Shown here in pieces: positions 11,464 to 23,140 of a DNA stretch of 64,000 nt. This DNA is from Elgaria multicarinata webbii (lineage: Eukaryota; Chordata; Lepidosauria; Squamata; Anguidae). The translations under genes and the position numbers were made by a program. The stretch's first letter is position 1, and each line of letters starts with the position of its first letter. The stretch is taken from contig NC_086178.1 of NCBI RefSeq assembly GCF_023053635.1, forward strand, positions 30,617,226 through 30,681,225, in the 5' to 3' direction. The notes beneath the pieces were generated by a model. It was not told the origin of the DNA and ran no database searches. It saw only the letters and a program-made list of their open reading frames with translations.

Positions 11464-12160
11464 GGTAAGTGCCTGTCTCTCTTGTGCATGAATTAGAGCT
11501 GACATTTTTTTGCAAATTATGCAAATCCCTGACCTGGCCCAGCTTGATCCAGATTGAGTAGGGCCAGTTTATGGGAAAATGAGCAGGAACACAGGAGGCC
11601 GAAGTGATGAAACCTCAGTGAGCTTCACACCCCTGAAGGCTTTCCTATGACATTCCTATAGGGGAACCGCTGGGCCATTCCTGGTTTGCAACCTAAAAAA
11701 GTATTGGAAGAGCAGCCAGTGATGGACATATAAATGACGGGGATGGCCCAAGGGACAGGTAAAACCTTTCTTAATCTTGGTTAGAAATTTTAGAAACTAA
11801 GCATTCTTCCGAGCCAAGATGCTATCTCGAGAGGGTTCTGCTGGTTTTTCCTTTCCAATTCTTAATTTCAAAGGCGTGACCACTGCTAAATCTGGCTCTA
11901 CTACAGCTCCCTCCACATAGAGATTAACATGTGTGGTAATTTAGATTTTATCTATTTGTGTAGCGTGTGCCTAATTACCAAGTGATGTTCATACTTCACT
12001 GATAAGTTTTTTTAAGTTAAGGGCGAGAATCCTACTTTGTATTCATTGCACAACGCTTGGGCAGTGTCTGTTCAGAGAAGAGAATAATGCAACTTTGAAA
12101 TTCAGTTTCATGACAGGTCTCCTCCCCACCTCCCTTTTAACATTGGTTTTATTAACCTCA
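11464..12160 (+). repeat. Array unit flank between exons A and B
   Basis: The splice donor of A runs within about 60 bases into sequence homologous to the upstream flank of C (18180-18766) and D (23240-24800): GGGCCAG-TTATGGG, AACCTCAGTGAGCT, GGAACCGCTGGGCCATTCC. So the boundary between units A and B lies just after exon A, and the repeat unit is promoter, exon and a little of intron 1. No other gene is seen. Confidence 0.65.
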
Positions 12161-12253
12161 TGTAGGGCTCTAAATGCGCAGTTGGCTGATTCAACCTGCA
12201 CTTGGCCGACTCCTCTCCAAAAGCTCCAGGAATCTCCTTAAACTTTGCTGAAA
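12161..12253 (+). promoter_or_regulatory. Core promoter region of first exon B
   Basis: The TATA-like TCTAAAT at 12169-12175 is 85 bases before the ATG, with the same shared block as the other copies. Just upstream, GGTTTTATTAACC at 12145-12157 resembles half of an HNF1 site. The homologous stretches in A, C and D are less like it. Inference only. Confidence 0.5.
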
Positions 12254-13829
12254 ATGAACTTGAAATTGGCTTATCTTCTCCTAGCTGTATGCACAGCTGT
12301 AGTCTTGATCTTAGTCTGGGCTTTCCAACCTAGAGGAGAGAAGCCCACAATTTGTGAGAACCATCTCCAGAAGGTGGGATTGGAGGAGGGAGGCCATGAG
12401 GATCACAGCCTGGTATTTGCTGAGTTAACTCCAGCAGAGATGATCCAAGTGAAGAGGTACTTGCAACACAACTTGGGGGTGCCGCTAGTAGATCCTCCTG
12501 AAGCCAAGCCATCTGACAACTGCATTTTTTCGATCACCCTTCAGCTTCCTCCCAAAGCAGAGGTGTTGAAATACCTGGACCATCAAGGGCCCAGGCCTAT
12601 CCGACAAGCTCTGGCTGTGCTTTATTTTGGAAACCAAAAGGACCCAAACATCACTGAGTTTGTGGTGGCTCTACTTCCAAAGCCAATGCACCACCAAGAT
12701 GTTACAGTACAAAAGTATGGAGGAAAGTTGCAGTACTATCGAAGGTTTCCTTTGCGTAAAGAGTTTGATGAAATTCATACTTTTCTGAAGGAGAAGGAAT
12801 ATCCCAAGGCTCCAAACTTTATGCACAAGGTACTTGATTACAATGGAAGCAACTGGGCATACACTTATGGGTTGCCACCAGGGCTGAAATCAGGGGACCG
12901 CAAAATTTGGTTGAATCATTTCCAGAATGTCCTCGGCTTTTATCTGCATCCGGTTGGATTTGAAGTCCAGGTGGATCTTAGCAGTCTGGATATTTCTCAT
13001 TGGAAAGTGCTTAATGTGTTCTATAATGGACAGTACTTTGAGGACATGGAAGGCATTGAGAGAGAATTTAATGCGGGGCATGTTAAAGTAGCCAAGGTCA
13101 AAAAGGCTCCTCTTGATGGGGGATACTCCTCACTGAAGCCGAGGGTGCCACATGAGGGACCAGGCCCATTGCACTATGCACCTCGTGGACCACGCTATAG
13201 CATCAGGAATAACCAAGTTGCTTTCATGTCATGGAGTTTTGCCTTTGGCTTGGATGGAAACAGAGGGCCACGTGTCTTTGACATCAGGTTTAAGGGAGAG
13301 AGGATAGTCTATGAGTTAAGCTTGCAAGATGCAGGTGCCATCTATGGTTCCAACAGTGCAGCATCAATGCTGACTAGATACATGGACTTAAGCTTTGGCC
13401 TTGGATATAGATCCTTGGCACTCACCCAGGGTGTGGATTGTCCTTACTTAGCTACTTATTTAGACAGTCACTACTTCATTGATTCCTCATTACCTGCTGT
13501 CCGGAAAAACTCTATCTGCATCTTTGAGCAGAATGCTGAGGTCCCTGTGCGGCGCCATTATGACAATGGACGGGCTCCATTCTATGGAGGCTTGGTTGAT
13601 TCATCTCTGGTCTTCAGGTCCATATCTACAGTTGATAACTATGACTACATTTGGGACTTTATTTTTCACCAAAATGGAGCTGTTGGTATCAGGGTCTTTG
13701 CCAGCGGATACATTACATCTGCTTTGTACTTTGGTGATGCTGCAGAATTTGGCAACCGAGTTGAACAGTGGTTGCTGGGAACCATTCACACGCATAACGT
13801 TAACTTCAAGGTGGATATGGACATTGGTG
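12254..13829 (+). CDS. AOC3: Variable first exon B of AOC3-like membrane amine oxidase
   Basis: Encodes 525 residues plus one base, ending at a GTAAGT donor (phase 1). The ATG follows the shared leader; the upstream in-frame TTG is not a credible start. Residues 1-4 are a short cytosolic tail and 5-23 one membrane segment, as in type II VAP-1. The amine oxidase N2 and N3 domains and the start of the catalytic domain follow. Catalytic Asp378 (RYMD), TPQ precursor Tyr463 (DNYDY) and copper ligands His512 and His514 (IHTH) are present, as is the Cys396/Cys422 pair. The gate residue before NYDY is Asp461, where human VAP-1 has Leu. Joined to exons 2-4 it gives 758 residues, near human AOC3 (763). 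The copper amine oxidase family oxidises primary amines to aldehyde, H2O2 and ammonia. Whether the locus is AOC2, AOC3 or AOC4 is not settled. Confidence 0.95.
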
Positions 13830-14240
13830 GTAAGTGTGTCTCATTTGTGCATTTCACACTATTCAGTAATTTCTGTGCCTTGTGCTATTTTGCAGTTGTG
13901 TTTTAGTCAAGACTGGGGTTATTCTGAGCCCTATATGTGGAAAGGTGATTCCCACCTCCACAATTCATGGAATGTTTTGTGAGTTTTGTTTTATGGATAT
14001 AAAAAGACTTGGAAATGGCAACTCATAGCTAAGAAAATGATGGCTTGTATGTGCTGACTGTCAGGCAAGTAGTTCCCTTCAAACACATGGAGTCCCTTCC
14101 ACAACCTGGTAAAAGTTAGGAGTTTTGGATAATTCGGAAGGTAACTCCAGCTTTTTGGGTGTGTGCATTGTCTTTGGAGTTAATACATTCTGAGAATCCC
14201 CAGTCTAAGTTCCAAATAACACATTAAGCTAATTACATTG
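13830..14240 (+). repeat. Start of intron 1 after exon B, shared with D and with a lone copy
   Basis: From the donor on, this sequence is homologous to the intron after D (26464-26690, then 27198-27250 and 27791-27900 after insertions). Part of it (14039-14210) occurs a third time at 16243-16445, without an exon in front. A partial echo of 13890-14000 is at 14285-14400. Nothing codes here. Confidence 0.65.
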
Positions 14241-14860
14241 CACTTAGCTGAGCTTGCATTGCCTCTGGACTGCGTGTGTCTTCCTTTGCAGTTGCCTGGC
14301 ATTATTATGAGTCACCATATATGACAGAGGACTCTCATCTCCACGATTCGATGAGTATTTTGTTAGTTGTGTTTTTAAGGGTATTTGAAAGTCCTGGAAG
14401 AGGCAGTGTTTGTTGGTTGTGGTTTTCATGGTTGTTTCTTTTAAGGCTCTGTACAGAACTCCAACCTGCTTTGGAGGCAAATTCAAAGTTCTGGATTTGG
14501 CCCCAATCTCCTTCTCACTGATTCGAAGTTGTTCTGACCCGCTTTGGATTCTGGATCTGAAGCAAGATTTGGAAATCCTGATTACATTTTTACATGTTTA
14601 CATTTTTACATTGACTTTCATTGGAAAACAGAAATGGCCATAACATTTTTAGTTTTTAGTGATAAATATATAAAATTTGGAAACTTGGCAGCTCCTATGG
14701 AGGTGATTGTGAAATTTCAAACAGTTAAGTAATTTTTGTTATTGCCATGTATAAAGGCTCTTTTTTTTGTCAAAACATAAAATATAAAAAACCTGTCAAG
14801 CCACACAGGGGATTAGAGTTCCTAATCAGAAGGTGTTTAAGGTGACAATTAGGAAGTCAC

Positions 14861-15639
14861 TAGGACTGTGCACCACCACAAGTTGAAGTCCCAAATCTGA
14901 GTCGAGGCAGGCTAATTTGGCCCATCTCAGTCGAAATATGATGTGCTACTGGGTTGGCCCAAAGCACCCCGAGGCAAAGCAGATTGGTTCTGAAGACCTC
15001 AGGGTGACTTGGGCTGATTCAGGGCAATGGTTGGCTGTTCCACCTGCCCACTTGTCTGTCTGGGAAAGCTGGTGTGAGGCTGACCGTGAGTCCATTGGAC
15101 TCACCAGTCACTTCCCTCCCCTCCTGCTTCTTCTCCTTCCCCAATCACCTGCTGAACTTGCTGGCACCACTGGGACTTACATTTGCCATGTGTCTTCCTC
15201 CCTTAAAGCTGTGATTTGAAGTAGAGATGGGAGCTCTCTCTTTTTTTTATAGATCTATGGTCACAAACTAGGGGAATGACTCTTTATGGCCACTATAGTT
15301 TGCAGCCATAGATGTGAAAAAGAGGGAGTCCCGATCTTACCTTCAAATCATGGTTCAAAGGGAGGAAGATGCATGGCAAAGCCATGTCCTGGTGGCACTG
15401 ATGGAGGCTCCAGATACAGGTGGGAGAGAGAGAGGTAAGCAGGGAGTCCAATGGACTCCTGGTCAGCCTTGTGCCTGTCTTTCTTGGGTACCAACCACCT
15501 GGGGGATGGGCTGAACCTTCCTTCAGCTTTGGTACCAAAGCGAGGTGGCCAAGCCCTGAAGCATCCTTAGTCGAATCAGGGCTGTTTTGGAGGCTCCAAA
15601 ATGCCTCTAATGTGAATCAGGAGGCTGTGCACAGCCCTA
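14861..15639. mobile_element. hAT-like non-autonomous element, 8-bp TSD
   Basis: Starts TAGGACTGTGCAC and ends GTGCACAGCCCTA. GAAGTCAC (14853-14860) and GAGGTCAC (15640-15647) flank it, an 8-bp target duplication with one difference. It shares its TIR type with the elements at 6822 and 50625. At 779 bp it shows no transposase. Confidence 0.75.
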
Positions 15640-15647
15640 GAGGTCAC

Positions 15648-16242
15648 TTTCCCTAATCCCTGGTGTAGATTTTCTTAAAGTGCTAAATAACCCCTCTCTC
15701 CTAATACTTTCTTTTGGTCTGTCCTGAATCTGCCACTATTCAGTTTCACTGGATGTCCTGAGGCTGTCATTAAGGGAAGAAAAAGTTAAACCTTTCTTAG
15801 GCTGCAATACACTTTACCTGGGAGTAAGTCCTCTTACAGGGAGCTAAGTCACAGCTACCAGCAATACCAGCCAGCCACCACTGAGATGGGCACATTCAAG
15901 CCTGGCACAGGACCCTGGAAGTGGAGGTCACTTGTCAAGGCAGAGTTCCTCCCTCCCAACTCCTCCTCTCCCCCTTCCTATTCTTAGCAAGTTGTTACAT
16001 TTCCCAGACAGGCTGCCTGGGCTTCAGAATCATCTAAAGGGATCCAAAGTGCTTCAGTTTGATCTGACCCAATTTGGAGTGATCTGGACCCACGTTGGAC
16101 CAATTTGGTCTGAAATGCCGCACCCCCCTTCAGTTTGGAATTCAGATCCAAAATCAAAGCAGTGCAGAGTCCTAGAGGGGTTTTTTTTGAAGGGGGTGTT
16201 TGTGTTTGTCTTTAATTCTGAAGCGTCTATCTATCAAAAGCA
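15648..16242. other. Intron 1 sequence, no gene seen
   Basis: Diffuse sequence with words related to the hAT-like family (GATCTGACCCAATTTGG, CAGAGTCCTAGAGG), probably decayed transposon material. No coding frame is supported. Confidence 0.35.
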
Positions 16243-16445
16243 AAATACATGAAAAAATACTCAAAGCCAAGGAAATGGCTATGTATCCCTGTAGACTGTC
16301 ATGCAAGTAGCTCCTCACCAACATTTGAAGTCCCCGCCGTAGCTGGTACAAGTAAGAGGGTTGGGATTGTCCTGAAGCAGAAACTAACCCTAGCTTTTGG
16401 TGTTTTTTATTGTCGTGGGAGTTTATAAAATCCCAAGTCTAACAG
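16243..16445 (+). repeat. Orphan copy of the post-exon intron flank
   Basis: Matches 14039-14210 (after exon B) and 27198/27791-27900 (after exon D): GACTGTCA-GCAAGTAG, the CCCTAGCTTTTGG block and GGGAGTT-ATA. It lies between B and C with no first exon before it. The simplest reading is a former array unit whose exon was deleted. Confidence 0.5.
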
Positions 16446-17740
16446 GCCTCCAGTAACAGGAGCACAAATTCAGCGCTGAATAAGTTAGGCCAGAAGGGGG
16501 AAAAGGGGCTGCAGAGGAATACATGCTAAATATCTGAAACAGGTGTGGACAGTGTGCCCTAAGAAATGGGGGAAACGAAAGAGGTGTGGAGAAAGTGAAT
16601 AGGGAGAAGCTTTGTTCACTCTTGTATAATATTACAGCCCAGGATCATTGAAGGAAGCTTGATGGTGGGAGATTCTGGACAGACAAAAGGAACTACTTTC
16701 CCACATGGTAGATAGTTAAACGATGGAATTCATTGCCATAAGATATAGGGATGGCTGCCAACTTAGACAACTTGTGCTGCTGAAGAGAATTAGGGTACAA
16801 TCCTATTGATTCTGCCTTTGCCACTCGTAATCCCCGAATTTGGAAGCTTCCAAGGGTCTTATGCTCTGCTGGACAGAAGCCGGCAGGTCGCGAAGAGTGG
16901 AAGAGATAATCTTTGCCTCCCCATCCTCAGATCTCTGGAGGTTTTGATAGACAGGCTTTTTGTCCCTGGACAACTATCGATTGGATATTTATGAGATGGT
17001 GTTTTCAATGGGTACACTCCTACACCAAAGAGAGAACCTGCTGAATCAGATTCAATTCATTTAAAGCCAGTATTATACATGTTTACTCATGGATTGTTTT
17101 GTTTTTTATTACTATTATGTATACCTTGTCTTTCGCAACACACATTCGTCCGAAGTGGCCTATCAGTGACATAAACATACACTTTGAGACGCGTCTGAAC
17201 ACATTGGCCATGCTCACTCATCTTAAGAGGCTGCACCCCTTTCAAGACAGTGGTCAGTCATAGGCTGGCAGCAGCAGCAGCGGCAGTGCTGTGGGTAAGG
17301 CTCCTGCCCCCCTGGGCCTAGAGGCAGGACATGCTAGACCAGTGGGGCAAGGGTCGAGGGGGCTTCAAAATGCCCCCAGATAGGAAGTTGCTAGGGATAG
17401 ATGATGGAACATTCCCATTTCCAGAATGTTCAGTCAGCCTCAGCTGCATTGTGAAAGAGCAATGCTATGGGCACTTTCTTTTAGAATTTGCAATCCCTCC
17501 CCCTAAGCAACGTGATTGGAGAGGGGACAGGTAGGTGATTGTGGCTATTGGTAAGCCACAGATGTCAGTCACAAAACTACCCCTCCCTCAACGGTCAGTG
17601 TCTTCCTAATATGGAAGTGTTCAGTTAGTTGTCCATCAACATGAAACAAGCCCTCACATCACCTAAAAAACCTTCAGACACCTACGGATCCCTTCAGGGC
17701 TCCGAACGATCTTCTAACCACACCACGGGTTGCTACATCT
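16446..17740. other. Intron 1 sequence, no gene seen
   Basis: No recognisable exon, RNA or complete transposon. The frames at 16806 and 17331 have no family resemblance. Confidence 0.4.
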
Positions 17741-18766
17741 CGAGTGCTACAATTACTGCATTGTGAAATGCATTACTTTTATTGTACTGGTGATGTATTG
17801 CTGCATTAGCAATCCTGCGCAGTATGAGAGGAATAGAGATGGCTGTCACTGGGAAATCCGGTCTTTTGGGGCTTGTCAGATTTCCATGGTGCCCCTGACT
17901 CAGGTTACATTTGTGAGCTGTGGGCTTATTTCCGAAGCATGGTTGCTTTTCTTTTTTTAAAAAAAAATATTGAATGAATAGGAATTCATATAAGTTAGAG
18001 CATTAATTTGTGCAGTTCGCACAAATTTCAGATGTCATTTGCATAATTTACGCACATTGCAGCTGCCGTTCGTACACATTACACAAATTACACCTGAAAT
18101 TTGTGCAAATTACGCCACTTGAGGCTGTAGTTTATGCAAATTTCTATTTATGCACAAATATATTTTTAAAAGTATAAAAATCCCTTATTGGGCCAACTTT
18201 TTCCAGATTGCATTGGGCCAGCTTATGGGGAAACACGCTGAAGCCCATGAGGCAGAACTGATGAAAGCTCAGTGAGCTCCACCCCTAACCCAGATGGATT
18301 CCTCTGACATCCCCACAGAGGAACTGCTGGGACATTCCTGGTTTACAATCCAGAAAAGAATTGGAAGAGAAGCAAGGGATTGACATGAAAATGGCGGAAA
18401 TGGCCGAAGGGGGCAAATCAAACCTTTCCCCCCCTTTTGGTTAGGAAATTTCAGGAACAGGTTCCGATGGCTTTTCCTGCCAATACTTTATTTTGAGGAT
18501 CACACTCCTTTTTCCTCTTCCAACTCTGGCACCATTCTGGCTACCTCTACATATGGGTGAACACATAGCTTAATTTAGATTTTACCTATTAAAGCAGATT
18601 GTGACTAATTACCAAGTGGTGGTGAGATTTGAGAGATAACATTATTAAGTTAAGGATGGGCATACATAAGTACTTTCACCGCACAACACTTCAATGAAAA
18701 ACCTTATGTTTGCTAAGAGAACTCTCCTCCCCATCTCGCTTTTTAAGATTGGTTATATTACCATCA
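17741..18766 (+). repeat. Upstream flank of exon C
   Basis: The block GTGCTACAATTACTGCATTG to CATTTGTGAGCTGTGGGC recurs at 20873-21062 upstream of exon D. The CGCACATTGCAGCTG block recurs twice upstream of D, and the TTGGGCCA...GGAACTGCTGGGACATTCC block recurs at 23245-23400. More than 1 kb before each exon is therefore part of the C/D duplication. Confidence 0.75.
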
Positions 18767-18859
18767 TCTGGGACTATAAATGCACAGTTGGCTGATTCAA
18801 CCTGCACTCGGCTGACTGTTCCCCAAAACCTCCAGGAGTCTCCTTAAACTTTGCTGAAA
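18767..18859 (+). promoter_or_regulatory. Core promoter region of first exon C (TATA box)
   Basis: C is the only copy with a canonical TATAAA (18775-18780), where the other three have TCTAAA. It lies 85 bases before the ATG, so transcription would start about 55 bases upstream of the coding region. The leader block is shared with the other copies. Confidence 0.6.
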
Positions 18860-20435
18860 ATGAACTTGAAATTGGCTTATCTTCTCCTAGCTATATGCAC
18901 AGCTATAATCTTGATCTTAGTCTGGGCTTTCCAACCTAGAGGAGAGAAGCTCAGGGTTTGTGAGAACCATCTCCAGAAGGTGAGATTGGAGGAGGGAGGC
19001 CATGAGGATCACAGCCTGGTATTTGCTGAGTTAACTCCAGCAGAGCTGATCCAAGTGAAGAGGTACTTGCAACACAACTTGGGGGTGCCGCTGGTAGATC
19101 CTCCTCAAGCCAAGCCATCCGACAACTGCATTTTTTCGATCACCCTTCAGCTTCCTCCCAAAGCAGAAGTGTTGAAATACCTGGACCATCAAGGGCCCAG
19201 GCCTATCCGACAAGCTCTGGCTGTACTTCATTTTGGAAACCAGAAGGACCCAAACATCACTGAGTTTGTGGTGGGACCCCTTCCAAAGCCAATGCACCAC
19301 CAAGATGTTACAGTGCAAAAGTATGGAGGAAAGTTGCCTTATTCCAGAAGGTTTTTTCTGAGTAGTGAGTATGTTGAACTATATACTTTTCTGAAGGAGA
19401 AGGAATATCCCAAGGCCCCAAATTTTATGCACAAGGTACTGGATTACAATGGAGGCAACTTGGTGTACTCCTATGGATTGCCACCAGGGCTGAAATCAGG
19501 AGACCGCAAAATATGGGTACCTCATTTCCAGACGGTCCTTGGCTATACTCTGCATCCAGTTGGATTTGAGGTCCAGGTGGATCTTAGCTGTCTGGATATT
19601 TCCCAGTGGAAGGTGCTTAATGTGTTCTATAATGGACAGTACTTTGAGGACATGGAAGACATTGAGAGACAATTCAATGCAGGGCATGTTAAAGTAGCCA
19701 AGGTCAAAAAGGCTCCTCTTGATGGGGGATACTCCTCACTGAAGCCGAGGGTGCCGCATGAGGGACCAGGCCCATTGCACTATGCACCTCGTGGACCACG
19801 CTATAGCATCAGGAATAACCAAGTTGCTTTCATGTCATGGAGTTTTGCCTTTGGATTGGATGGAATTAGGGGGCCACGTGTCTTTGACACCAGGTTTAAA
19901 GGTCAGAGGATAGCTTATGAGTTAAGTGTACAAGACGCAGCTGCTTTCTATGGGTCCAACAATCCAGCATCAATGCTGACTAGATACATGGACTTAAGCT
20001 ATGGCCTTGGATATAGAGCCTCGACACTCACCCAGGGTGTGGATTGTCCTTACTTAGCTACTTATTTAGACAGTCACTACTTCATTGATTCCTCATTACC
20101 TGCTGTCCACAAAAACTCTATCTGCATCTTTGAGCTGAATGCTGAGGTCCCTGTGCGGCGCCATTATGGCAATGGACCGGCTCCATTCTATGGAGGCTTG
20201 GTTGATTCATCTCTGGTCTTCAGGTCCATATCTACAGTTGGTAACTATGACTACATCTGGGACTTTATTTTTCACCAAAATGGAGCTGTTAGTCTCAGGG
20301 TCCTTGCCAGCGGATACATTTTATCTGCTTTTTACTTTGGTGATGCTGCAAAATTTGGCAACAGAGTTGAACAATGGGTTCTGGGAACAATTCACACTCA
20401 CAACATACACTTCAAAGTGGATATGGACATTGGTG
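18860..20435 (+). CDS. AOC3: Variable first exon C of AOC3-like membrane amine oxidase
   Basis: Same length as exon B (1576 bases, phase-1 GTAAGT donor), giving 758 residues with exons 2-4. Anchor at residues 5-23, catalytic Asp378, TPQ Tyr463 in GNYDY, copper His512 and His514. It is identical to exon D for residues 23-153 and about 243-343, yet differs from D in clusters at 166-173 (FLSSEYVE), 201-206 (LVYSYG), 361-363, 381/386 and 460-482. Those clusters map to the substrate channel of human VAP-1. The gate position before NYDY is Gly461 (Leu in human), which should open the channel. Splicing to exon 2 would span 16.8 kb and skip exons D and E. Confidence 0.95.
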
Positions 20436-20860
20436 GTAAGTGCTTGTCTCTTTTGGGACCTTCACACTATTCAGTAATTTCTGGATCTGCTGGTGGTTGG
20501 GGCTAGTTTGCAGCTGTGTTTTTACAGATGGAGTGAAAAAATAAGCTGAAGGCAGGGGCGGAACCAAGGATAATCTTTGCAAAATATGATTTGTATATAA
20601 AAAAAAGGTTTAATGAAGGTGCCTACATGTTTCGGACAAAAAACATCCTTCCTCACGGCTTATTAAACAAGGTTTTTAACCCTATTGGTTGTGAAACTTA
20701 GAATTTAGAACCAGTAGGATGTATGTTCTGTAAAAAAGAGAAAGGAAAACAGATCCAGTCCTTCCTCTGAGAGGTTATAACTCCATATGTTATTGGACTC
20801 CAATTCCCATCAGCCCCGGCCAGCATGGCCAATGGTCGGTACTGATGGGCATTCTAATCT
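20436..20860. other. Start of intron 1 after exon C, then repeat debris
   Basis: The first about 90 bases match the intron after D almost base for base, up to GTTTTTA. Then unrelated sequence follows (words CTACATGTTTCGGACAAAAA and a small CCAATTCCCATCAGC repeat). No gene. Confidence 0.5.
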
Positions 20861-21272
20861 AACAACATCTCGAGTGCTACAATTACTGCATTGTGAAATG
20901 CGTTACTTTTATTGTACTGGTGATGTTTTGCTGCATTAGCAATCCTGCTCAGTATGAGAAGAATAGAGATGGCTGTCGCTGGGAAATCCAGTCTATTTGG
21001 GATTGCCAGTTTTCCATGGTGCCCTCGACTCAGGTTACATTTGTGAGCTGTGGGCTTATTTCAGAAGTATGGTTGCATTTGGGTTTTTTATATATATATA
21101 TATATAAAATGCATAAATAGGAGTTCATATAAATTACAGCATTAATTTGTGCAGTTCGCACAAATTTCAGATGTAATTTGTATATTTGCGCACATTGCAG
21201 CTGACGTTTGTATACATTATGCAAATTACAGCTGAACTTTGCGTAAATCATGCCACTTGAGGCTGTAATCTA
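20861..21272 (+). repeat. Distal upstream flank of exon D
   Basis: Homologous to 17735-18115 upstream of exon C, including GTGCTACAATTACTGCATTG. It ends at GAGGCTGTAATCTA, where a hAT-like element begins. A TA dinucleotide run is at 21090-21108. Confidence 0.7.
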
Positions 21273-22265
21273 TAGGGCTGTGCTCCGCTCCATTTTGGGT
21301 CGTAGAAGCGGCCTGATTCGCCTCCGTTAAAGACAGAGGTGAAGCGAGTCAGGGTGGGAGCGAAGCATCGTGAAGTGTATCACCCACTTGCAGAGCGATC
21401 TGCTTGTCGTGAAACTCTGCCCGCCATTTTGGAATTTCCCCCCCATAGGATTGCATTGTGTGAACTAAGCACGTATAACCTTTTTGTTTTTCAAGCTACA
21501 TCCTTGAAACTTACTGTGCTTAGAGAGTGATGATTGGGGGTCATTTGTGTCGATTTTCAGAAGTTTTCGTTGTGTGGTTTGCTTGCTATTAATTTTTTTT
21601 AAAATGGGAAAAAGCAGGAGTGGGTAACGTTTTTTTGAAGCGATGAGAGGCAGATTCAACTCCCAATCGTGATGATAAGTGATCACCTGATGTGAAGCAT
21701 CCTCCAATCCCAATGTTGGAGAGGGGACTAAGCCAGAGCCACCAAGAGACAGTTTTTCCTTTCTCTCTCTTTGTGGGTTGGAGTTAGTGGAGAGAGGAGG
21801 CTAGTTAGTTCTGTGCTGTAGCTGCGATTGTTTGGAGGAGCTAGGGTTTAGCTTGGGATGTGTGTGTATTTGATTCTGACTTCTTCCTTAGCTTTCCTGT
21901 GCTTTGTGTTTTGCCTTAGTTTGATTTATATAAATTTATAATTGTTCATTTTTGGAGTGTTTGTTTCCCAACCCCCACCCCTTCCCCCTGTCTTTTAAAC
22001 CCTCTGTTCTGTGACTGTGTTTGTATTCATTTTCCTTATTTCTTCTATATAAAAAAAGATAAAAATAAATTACCCCCAAAATTCTATCCTCTCTTTCTCT
22101 CTCTTTCTCTCTCTCTCTCTGTGTTTGTTTGGACTGTATGTGATTGTGTGAGTGTGTTTGCTGTGCACTGCTTGTTAAATGCGAAAAGCAAATAAAGTTT
22201 GACCGTTCAAATAAAGTTTGGGCAAAGCACTACACAGTTTTCCCATTTCCCCAAATATTAAATAC

Positions 22266-22317
<52 letters not shown>

Positions 22318-23140
22318 TGATAATGAGAAAAGGCAGTGCTTCCAGTGCTTCAGGGAAATAGCTGCCTGCTACCTCTCCTCTTCTGTACCTGCCTCACAGG
22401 GCTGGTTTGCATTACTGGCTTTGAATGGCCTAGAAAGTGGAAACAATCCTTGGCTCACTTACTTGTGCCCCCAGAAATGTCTGCTGCATGCCCGCCTTCC
22501 CACCTCTGCCTGGGTGCTGTCATTGTGGGGTATTGGGATCTGCTGGGACTTACTTCTCCATAGATCTATGGCATAGTCGTACATCGTGTGTTTGTGTAGC
22601 AACTCTCTGCCCGCCTCTCTGCCCTCCTGGTGCCTGGGAGATGTAGATGGGCTGTGTGGGTCAACCCCACAAGCCTATGGCATGCTTGCTCCAAGTGCTT
22701 CAGGGGCATAGCTGCCTGCTGTCTCTCCTCCTCTGTGCCCGCCTCACAGGGCCGGTTTGTGCATGTCTTTCTCTGACTCAAGGCATTAGTCCTTCCTGGA
22801 GATGAAAAGGCAGCTGCATTGCTGCTACGCTCACCCTGTTTAGACTTCTTGAAGTTTCTTGTTAATTTTTGAAGTGTTGAAGATTGTTATTTAGGTTTAT
22901 CTTTAAATATTCCCCACAATTCAGGGCATGTTCAGATTTCCTTTGAAATGGCCATGAATAAGGATCTATTTAGAAGCCCAGTTAGCTGTCTGCAGCTTAC
23001 AAAACCCCTGAAATAGATGCATTTCTGAAAATGGGGTGGGGGGATATTTTTAAATTTCCCCCCAAAATCAGAGGATGCTCAGATTTCCTTCAAAATGGGC
23101 ATGAATAACAATCTATATGGAAGTTCTCATGGAGCCCACT
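21273..23140. mobile_element. hAT-like element, partial or rearranged
   Basis: Begins TAGGGCTGTGCTCCGCTCC, like the family at 6822 and 50625, and carries interior text shared with them (CCCAATC-TGATGAT-AGTGATCACCTGATG, GATTTCCTTCAAAATGGGCATG). I cannot find the right terminal repeat. The sequence ends where a second copy of the CGCACATTGCAGCTG flank block starts at about 23153. A long TTA array lies at 22268-22316 and a CT-rich stretch at 22090-22122. Confidence 0.55.

Noticed and set aside
12245-12253. In-frame TTG start nine bases upstream of the exon B ATG (and equivalents in A and C)
   Set aside because: Vertebrate genes use ATG; MNLK matches the MNQK start of human AOC3, and D lacks the TTG.
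12330-13795. Antisense open frames across the first exons
   Set aside because: They are shadows of the strongly conserved sense coding sequence and recur in each copy for that reason.
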